DNA of 9,100 nucleotides, taken from NCBI GenBank assembly GCA_011050175.1, contig DRGF01000175.1, positions 1-9,100 on the forward strand. The letters are read 5' to 3'. Positions 4,653-9,100 of this stretch are shown in pieces (within the stretch, counting starts at the first letter, position 1; each line of letters starts with the position of its first letter). Source of the DNA: Thermococcus sp. GTDB lineage: Archaea > Methanobacteriota_B > Thermococci > Thermococcales > Thermococcaceae. Made by a program: the position numbers and the translations under genes. The notes beneath the pieces are model-generated. The model was not told where the DNA came from, ran no database searches, and saw only the letters and a list, made by a program, of their open reading frames with translations.

Positions 4653-6579
4653 TTCCAACCAGGACACCGACCAGGAACGCCCCCACGGCTGCTATCATCA
4701 AAGCGGGGGTTGGGAGTTCCTCGGACGTCCCTTCCTGCTGGGCATTGGAGGGGTTCTCCTCTGGGGCGGACGTGCCTGTGGGTATGGTTATCTGCGGCAC
4801 ACTGGTTGAGTCCTCCTGGGGCAGAGGGGTCCCCGGGGACGGCGTGCTGAGGAAGAGGCCGGCGGTTTCCCTTGCGTACTGGTAGAAGAACATGGCCGTG
4901 CTCAGGTCGTTCAGGTCATCGGTTTCCTCGGCGCTCTTCTCATAGCTCTCCGCGAACTCGTAGTATGCTATAGCGAGGATGGGAGTGATACTCTGGCTTT
5001 GGGCGAGGGCTATGGCAGTCCTGGCGTCTTCCTTCATGCTCTTTAGCTTGTCCAGAAGGACGGTCTGGTTGTCTATTCCGAGGGTATCGAGGAATACCTG
5101 CGCCTGCACGCGGGCTTCCATGGCCGTGAAGAGGGCCGCGGAGTATTTCCCGTTCTCATAGTACTGTTCCGCCTGCACTATACTCTGACTCAGGTCCCCT
5201 CCAACGGTACCGTACATGGATTCTATGTACGTGATTATCAGATTTGATTCGTCTATGTATTCCCTTGCCGTGGCTTTGATGACCTCTCTGCTTATCTCAT
5301 CCGTTCCCGCGAACCTCTCCCCGAGGTGCGCCCAGAACTCTGCGGTTTTGACCCTCTCGTAGGCGTATGCCGCATCCCCAACGGCGTTCCAGTAGTCGTC
5401 GCTGTAGTAGTACTTCCACGCCTCCTCAAGAACTCGTTTGGCCTCTTCCACCCTCTCCTCTGCGGCAGCCACCGCCTGGAGCATAGTGGTTCCTTTTATG
5501 GTCATCCGGGAGATGGCGCTTTCTGACGCGTTTATCTGGTTTTCTGTGGCCTTGAGGAGCCTCTGAACATCCTCCCGGTATCTAACGTCCAGGTACCAGT
5601 CAACGTGTCTTATTATGATCCTAGCCTGGAAGTCCTTGCTCAGGGTCGTGTAGTACCTTCCATTGTCGAGGGCGGCCTTGGACTGCTTCAGTATGCCCTC
5701 TGCCTCTTTGAGGGCCTCCAGTAGCGTGGTGTACGTCATGTAGCCCACATCGCTCTCCTTGAGCTTCTGGAGGGTCTGCTCGTAGTATGCGGAAGTGTTT
5801 TCGTAGTCGCTCAGAGCGTCGTCCCTCAGGAATGAGGTATCTACATTGGCGTATGAGGGGGGCTCCGGCCTCGGTATCCTGTGCCCTGTGAAGTAATAAA
5901 CGGCTTCGTATATGTCCTTTACCTCAATAACGGTCAGACCCCAGCGCTCTTTTGCGTATTCGACGACATCAACTTTCTTTGTTTGGGTGCTTATCTCCAC
6001 TATGCCGCCGATTTCTTTCTTCTGGGTCTCCTGGACGTACTGAATCCTCTGTCCCCGTGGGATGAGAAAAACCTCGGCTCCGACTTCGTGGGCGGCGGAT
6101 GCCTTCTCCAGTATTCCACCGACCGGGCCGATGCTGCCGTCGGGGTTTATCATTCCTGTCATCATGACCTTTGGATTAACGTCCCACCCCTTCAGGGCGG
6201 CTATGATTCCTACTGTCATGGTTCCTCCGGCTGAGGGGCCGCCGATGATTGGAGAATCGGCCTTTATCTGGATGAAGACGTCATACTCATTCATGTCCAC
6301 ACCGAGAACCTTGCCTGCCATCTGGGCGGCAAGCCTCGCGCTCGCCTGCATGTCCACCTCGGCCAGCGGCCACGTCTCGACGTATACATGGCCGGTCCCG
6401 GGGGCAACGGTGATCACGAAGTCAGTGGCCACTCCAATGAGCTCTCCGCTGGAAGTCTTTGAAACTGCCGGGGCCTTCAGAACAACCGTGTGTCCCTCTT
6501 GCGGGCACTGGGCCGTTGCAAATCCTGCGAACGGCAGAATCAGCAGAGCTATGAGAATCGCGGTTACTATTCGCTTCAT
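4642..6579 (-). CDS. Secreted, membrane-anchored Lon-like (S16-fold) serine protease
   Basis: The 645-residue protein has a signal peptide (residues 1-24, hydrophobic core 'AILIALLILPFAGFATA'), then a Lon-type proteolytic domain to about 225. The catalytic dyad is S116 in 'GGPSAGG' and K159 in 'GGILEKASAA'. Their 43-residue separation equals that of S679 and K722 in E. coli Lon. It resembles the archaeal predicted-protease group COG1750. No AAA+ ATPase domain is present. Residues about 245-580 are helical and TPR-like, with aromatic-rich pairs such as 'YYYSDDYWNAV' and 'EQYYENGKYSAAL'. A Ser/Thr/Pro-rich linker (about 579-623) leads to a C-terminal membrane helix (624-641) ending 'GRKL'. The enzyme domain should therefore face outward. 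The ATG at 6579 is preferred over GTG 6594: it has GGTGAG at 6588-6583, and the predicted RNA start lies between the two. Substrates are unknown, and activity is inferred from the dyad. Confidence 0.88.
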   Translation of the reverse strand: MKRIVTAILIALLILPFAGFATAQCPQEGHTVVLKAPAVSKTSSGELIGVATDFVITVAPGTGHVYVETWPLAEVDMQASARLAAQMAGKVLGVDMNEYDVFIQIKADSPIIGGPSAGGTMTVGIIAALKGWDVNPKVMMTGMINPDGSIGPVGGILEKASAAHEVGAEVFLIPRGQRIQYVQETQKKEIGGIVEISTQTKKVDVVEYAKERWGLTVIEVKDIYEAVYYFTGHRIPRPEPPSYANVDTSFLRDDALSDYENTSAYYEQTLQKLKESDVGYMTYTTLLEALKEAEGILKQSKAALDNGRYYTTLSKDFQARIIIRHVDWYLDVRYREDVQRLLKATENQINASESAISRMTIKGTTMLQAVAAAEERVEEAKRVLEEAWKYYYSDDYWNAVGDAAYAYERVKTAEFWAHLGERFAGTDEISREVIKATAREYIDESNLIITYIESMYGTVGGDLSQSIVQAEQYYENGKYSAALFTAMEARVQAQVFLDTLGIDNQTVLLDKLKSMKEDARTAIALAQSQSITPILAIAYYEFAESYEKSAEETDDLNDLSTAMFFYQYARETAGLFLSTPSPGTPLPQEDSTSVPQITIPTGTSAPEENPSNAQQEGTSEELPTPALMIAAVGAFLVGVLVGRKL

Positions 6580-6705
6580 ACTCTCACCCCACACTCACCT
6601 CCGTGAGTTTTAATAAAGGGTTTTTGGTTCATCTGTTTAATTAATTAGAAGGGTGTAACAAAATCCTTATATATTTCTCAACGAGCCTTCAGGTCGGGGG
6701 TTGGT
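6580..6705. promoter_or_regulatory. Divergent promoter region: Lon-like protease (-) and Usp-transporter operon (+)
   Basis: On the minus strand, CCTTTATTAAAAC (rc of 6607-6619) is a TATA-like box that places RNA start near 6588, nine bases before the protease ATG at 6579. On the plus strand, CTTATATATTTC (6666-6677) is a strong TATA box placing RNA start near 6698, about eight bases before the Usp ATG at 6706. That gene has only GGGGG/TTGGT in place of a clear ribosome binding site, so its leader is very short. Between the boxes lies an AT-rich stretch, TTTAATTAATTAG (6636-6648). Confidence 0.6.
6593..6608. repeat. Inverted repeat ACTCAC-N4-GTGAGT at the protease promoter
   Basis: ACTCAC (6593-6598) and GTGAGT (6603-6608) are perfect 6-base inverted complements around CTCC. 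The site lies just downstream of the minus-strand TATA box and upstream of the expected RNA start, where a bound repressor could block transcription of the protease gene. It also creates a GGAGGTGA sequence directly abutting GTG 6594, with no spacer, which argues against that GTG as start. Regulatory role is inferred from position. Confidence 0.4.
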
Positions 6706-7257
6706 ATGGACATATTCAGCAGGCTCATTCAGAGGAAGTTTAGGAACATCGCGGGCGAGAGATACGAGAAAATCGCGAGACGCTACCGCGAGTTCCTGCT
6801 ACTCCCCGAGGAGTTAGTCCTCCCAGAGATAAACTCGATTCTTATACCCATCGACAGGTTCTCCGGCGAGATTCCGTCCGAGCTCTACGAGACCCTGAGT
6901 GCCTATTCTGGGGCCTCTGTGACTGTTGTCTATGTTTCGGAGAAGAGGACGCTCTCGCTTATAGAACAGACCCTTGGTAAGGAGGAAGCTGAAAAACTCC
7001 GGAGAGCCAAAATGGATTTTGCTGGAAGGCTCTCCCGGGAGATAGCCTCTCGTCTGGAGAAATATGGTCTCAGAGTGGAAACGAAACACTTCCTTGGGAG
7101 CAAAAGTGACGATGTCATAAAACTCATGGAGAACGAGAACTTTGACCTCCTCATCCTGTCCCGGAGCTACGGTTCGGAGGTCACCAGGACATCCCCCGTT
7201 AGTCCAGTCGTTCTGAAGATAGTTCAGCACCTTGAAAGGCCGGTTATAATCTACTAA
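6706..7257 (+). CDS. UspA-like protein with N-terminal extension and degenerate nucleotide loop
   Basis: This is the first gene of a three-gene operon. Residues about 43-183 show a universal stress protein fold: strand 'SILIPID' (44-50), strand 'SVTVVYVSE' (71-79), 'LRVETKHFLGSKSDDVIKLM' (122-141) and 'FDLLILSRSYGSE' (146-158), ending in 'ERPVIIY'. The first 42 residues form an extra, strongly basic amphipathic segment ('RKFRNIAGERYEKIARRYRE') absent from typical single-domain Usp proteins. The ATP signature G-2X-G-9X-G-(S/T) is not present: after 'LSRSYGSE' comes 'VTRTSPVSPVVL', with no second and third glycines. It therefore probably does not bind ATP in the usual way. The ATG at 6706 fits the TATA box at 6666-6677. 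The stop at 7255 lies 12 bases before the transporter ATG. A regulatory or adaptor role for the transporter is an inference from gene order. Confidence 0.8.
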   Translation: MDIFSRLIQRKFRNIAGERYEKIARRYREFLLLPEELVLPEINSILIPIDRFSGEIPSELYETLSAYSGASVTVVYVSEKRTLSLIEQTLGKEEAEKLRRAKMDFAGRLSREIASRLEKYGLRVETKHFLGSKSDDVIKLMENENFDLLILSRSYGSEVTRTSPVSPVVLKIVQHLERPVIIY

Positions 7258-7269
7258 TGGGTGGTGACA

Positions 7270-8547
7270 ATGGAGCAGACGGTAATAGCGGTTGCAGTGT
7301 TCCTCTTTACGTACGCGCTTATAATCAGTGAGAGAGTTCACAGAACGGTGGCGGCCCTCTTCGGCGCTGCAGTGGTCCTTTTTCTGAAGATAGTCCCATG
7401 GGAAGCGGTTCCAGAGCACCTCGACCTGGACACGATATTCCTCCTTATCGGCATGATGATAATAGTAAACACTGCGAAGGAGAGCGGTCTATTTGAGTTC
7501 ATAGCCATAAAGACCGCCAAATTTGCCAAAGGGAGCCCGATGAAGGTTTTGTTATTGTTCTCAGTAGTTACTGCCGTAATAAGCTCGGTTCTCGATAACG
7601 TTACAACGGTTTTGCTCCTGACCCCTATGCTCCTTTACATCACGCGCCTTATGGAAATAAACCCCATCCCGTTTCTCCTGTCTGAGGTTTTCTCCTCCAA
7701 CATCGGAGGGGCGGCGACGCTCATCGGAGACCCCCCGAACATAATGATAGGCTCCGCCGCGGGGTTGAGCTTTAACGACTTCATCTTCAACATGGGGCCC
7801 ATAGCCGCCGTTGACCTCGTGGTGTCGCTGGGTCTAATATACCTGCTTTACCGCAACGTCATGAGGGTCAATAAGGCGAAGAGGGACAGAATATTATCGA
7901 CGATTGAGGGGCTTAACGAGGAGGAGGCTATACGGGATTACGGCCTCTTCAAAAAGTCCGTGACGGTTATAATCGGCGTCGTCCTGCTCTTTTTCATCCA
8001 CGACAGACTGGGCATAGAGCCCGCGGTCGTCGCACTCACCGGCGCCTCCGTCCTCCTCATGTGGAGCAGGAAGGACCCTGAGGGGATACTCGAAAGGGTC
8101 GAATGGACGGCAATATTCTTCTTCATTGGGCTGTTCATAATAGTTGGCTCCCTCGTGGAGACCGGCGTTATTGATGTGGCTGCCCGGTGGATTTTGGGCT
8201 ATATCGACACCACGGGAGAGGCGCTCGTTATAATAGCCTGGTTCTCCGCGATAGCGTCCGCGATAGTGGACAACATCCCCCTTACCGCGGCCATGATACC
8301 GCTCATAAAGGCGATGGGGAGTTCAATGAACGTTTACCCGCTCTGGTGGGCCCTTTCGCTTGGGGCATGCCTCGGCGGTAACGGTACGGCGATAGGTGCA
8401 AGCGCCAACGTGGTGGTTCTTGGTATAGCCGCCCGCGAGGGGGTAAGAATTACCTTTATGGACTTCCTCAGGGTTGGACTCATCATAATGCTCACCACTG
8501 TTGGTATAGGACTTGGATTGCTCTGGATAAGGTACATCGGGGTGTGA
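7270..8547 (+). CDS. ArsB/NhaD-type ion transporter (IT superfamily, CitMHS-like)
   Basis: This polytopic membrane protein has about ten to eleven predicted membrane segments in 425 residues, belonging to the ion transporter superfamily that includes ArsB arsenite permeases, NhaD Na+/H+ antiporters and the eukaryotic P protein. The two inverted halves carry matching motifs: 'SSVLDNVTT' (105-113) with 'SAIVDNIPL' (330-338), and 'NIGGAATLIGDPPNIMIGS' (144-162) with 'GGNGTAIGASANVVVLGIA' (369-387). These Asn/Gly/Thr hairpins form the substrate site in the superfamily. A charged cytoplasmic loop lies around 196-229. ATG 7270 is chosen over GTG 7261 and GTG 7264 because GGGTGGTGA (7259-7267) precedes it as ribosome binding site. 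The three bases GGG separate its stop from the next gene. The substrate (arsenite, Na+, dicarboxylate or other anion) cannot be settled. No arsR or arsenate reductase gene is nearby, which makes dedicated arsenic resistance less likely. Confidence 0.88.
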   Translation: MEQTVIAVAVFLFTYALIISERVHRTVAALFGAAVVLFLKIVPWEAVPEHLDLDTIFLLIGMMIIVNTAKESGLFEFIAIKTAKFAKGSPMKVLLLFSVVTAVISSVLDNVTTVLLLTPMLLYITRLMEINPIPFLLSEVFSSNIGGAATLIGDPPNIMIGSAAGLSFNDFIFNMGPIAAVDLVVSLGLIYLLYRNVMRVNKAKRDRILSTIEGLNEEEAIRDYGLFKKSVTVIIGVVLLFFIHDRLGIEPAVVALTGASVLLMWSRKDPEGILERVEWTAIFFFIGLFIIVGSLVETGVIDVAARWILGYIDTTGEALVIIAWFSAIASAIVDNIPLTAAMIPLIKAMGSSMNVYPLWWALSLGACLGGNGTAIGASANVVVLGIAAREGVRITFMDFLRVGLIIMLTTVGIGLGLLWIRYIGV

Positions 8548-8550
8548 GGG

Positions 8551-9000
8551 ATGAGGATACTTGTGCTCATCGACGGGTCAAAGTGGAGCCAGAAGGCGGC
8601 CCTGCATGCGATAGCCCTGGCAAAGAGAAAGCAGGGCAAGGTGGTGCTCTTTTCGGTTCTCGACAGGAGGGAGGCCAAGGCCCTCGCCTTCAACCTTGGA
8701 CTGTTCAGCGAGAACCTTTCGGAAATTGAGAAGTTTGAGAAGGAGATATGGAAGGAGATGAAGGGGAGCATCAAAGGGATAATGTCAACCCTCCTTGAGC
8801 TCTGTCAAAAGGAAGGTGTGAACTGCTCGTTCAGGGTAGTGGAAGGTTCCGCTAAGGAGAAGATACTCGAAGAGGCCAACTCCGGCCAGTATACCCTTGT
8901 CGTCATGGGTGCCTACGGCAGGAGCGGAAAAACGAGAATAGGAAGCCTTCTCGAAGAAGTTGTGGGGCTGATAAAGCCCCCGGTCATGGTGGTTCGTTAA
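8551..9000 (+). CDS. Universal stress protein (UspA family), short nucleotide loop
   Basis: This is a single-domain Usp of 149 residues, the normal length. It begins 'MRILVLIDGSKWSQKA', with D8 at the position that contacts the nucleotide base in ATP-binding Usps, and ends with 'YTLVVMGAYGRSGKTRIGS' (114-132) and 'PPVMVVR'. The loop has G120-X2-G123, then only seven residues before G131-S132, rather than the usual nine (G-2X-G-9X-G-S in MJ0577). Binding may be retained with altered geometry or lost. A charged helical stretch (about 55-80) follows the second strand. The ATG at 8551 lies three bases after the transporter stop; the ribosome binding site GGGTGTGAGGG overlaps that stop, so translation is likely coupled. 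It is more typical than the first Usp of the operon, so the two are not recent duplicates. Its stop overlaps the opposing gene at the window edge. Confidence 0.9.
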   Translation: MRILVLIDGSKWSQKAALHAIALAKRKQGKVVLFSVLDRREAKALAFNLGLFSENLSEIEKFEKEIWKEMKGSIKGIMSTLLELCQKEGVNCSFRVVEGSAKEKILEEANSGQYTLVVMGAYGRSGKTRIGSLLEEVVGLIKPPVMVVR

Positions 9001-9001
9001 C
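8996..9001. other. Palindromic overlap of convergent TAA stops
   Basis: GTTAAC is a perfect palindrome. The plus-strand Usp gene ends with TAA at 8998-9000, and the minus-strand partial gene ends with TAA at 8999-8997. The two coding regions overlap by four bases with no terminator between them. Confidence 0.6.
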
Positions 9002-9100
9002 GCCTCCAGAGCGAAAGGACCAGCAGGGCTAGAACGATCACCTCCAAGATATCAACCGCCAGCTCCACGTCCCGCTCTATCCACGCCGCCAGTTTGGCGG
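8997..9100 (-). CDS. C-terminal end of a putative small membrane protein (truncated at window edge)
   Basis: Reading the minus strand from the right edge gives an uninterrupted frame of 33 complete codons ending in TAA at 8999-8997. The translation, in two parts, is 'AKLAAWIERDVELAVD' then 'ILEVIVLALLVLSLWRR'. It looks like a genuine protein end: an amphipathic charged helix, a hydrophobic segment long enough to cross the membrane, and a basic C-terminus expected to stay in the cytoplasm. It fills the otherwise geneless last 100 bases. The start is beyond the window, so family and length are unknown, and I do not recognise it. Confidence 0.65.
   Translation of the reverse strand, partial: AKLAAWIERDVELAVDILEVIVLALLVLSLWRR

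Noticed and set aside
6490..6520. Cys25 of the Lon-like protease as a lipoprotein anchor
   Set aside because: The residues before it (ATAQ) do not form a lipobox, and the protein already has a C-terminal membrane anchor.
6062..6613. 183-codon plus-strand frame opposite the protease N-terminus
   Set aside because: It lies antisense to the signal peptide and catalytic Ser/Lys region, and its composition is that of an antisense translation.
6814..7419. 201-codon minus-strand frame across the first Usp and transporter start
   Set aside because: It is antisense to two well-supported genes with matching ribosome binding sites and has no motif of its own.
7453..7459. ATGATGA resembling a box C of a C/D guide RNA
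   Set aside because: No CTGA box D at suitable distance, and it lies inside the transporter coding region.
7270..8547. Assignment of the transporter as an arsenic resistance pump
   Set aside because: Family motifs fit the broad ArsB/NhaD group, but no arsenic-related regulator or reductase is nearby, so only the broad family is called.

Overview
The window looks like chromosomal DNA of a hyperthermophilic archaeon of the Thermococcales, most likely a GC-rich Thermococcus. Evidence: archaeal promoters (AT-rich TATA elements about 25 bases before short leaders), GGTGGT/GGTGA ribosome binding sites, GTG and TTG starts, a tRNA gene with encoded CCA, very tight packing, and the gene set itself (two-subunit class I fumarase, small malic enzyme, a DUF4143-type ATPase, a secreted Lon-fold protease). 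The genus is inferred from gene content and style, not from a database comparison.

Layout. 2-448 (+) is the 3' end of an archaeal ATPase gene. 464-1830 (+) is a two-gene operon for the alpha and beta subunits of a class I [4Fe-4S] fumarase-type hydro-lyase. It converges, with a 10-base overlap, on a malic enzyme gene at 1821-3104 (-). A divergent intergenic region follows, then tRNA-Ala(CGC) at 3258-3335 (+), a structured spacer, and a solitary M20 metallopeptidase/deacylase at 3500-4606 (+). This converges across a 35-base gap on a secreted, C-terminally anchored Lon-like serine protease at 4642-6579 (-). A 126-base divergent promoter region separates the protease from a three-gene operon at 6706-9000 (+): UspA-like protein, ArsB/NhaD-type ion transporter, second UspA-like protein. 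At the right edge the 3' end of a minus-strand gene for a small membrane protein enters the window and overlaps the last stop codon.

How the genes work together. Fumarase plus malic enzyme would convert fumarate to malate and then to pyruvate, CO2 and NAD(P)H, a plausible outlet for fumarate from aspartate and purine metabolism in organisms that lack a full citric acid cycle. The Usp-transporter-Usp operon suggests a transporter controlled by two dissimilar cytoplasmic nucleotide-sensor-like proteins. The Lon-like protease is probably an outward-facing cell-surface enzyme.

No insertion sequence, CRISPR array, prophage or clear foreign island was seen. The most interesting parts are the Usp-flanked transporter, the divergent Usp proteins, the anchored Lon-fold protease, and the small inverted repeats in the promoter and intergenic regions.
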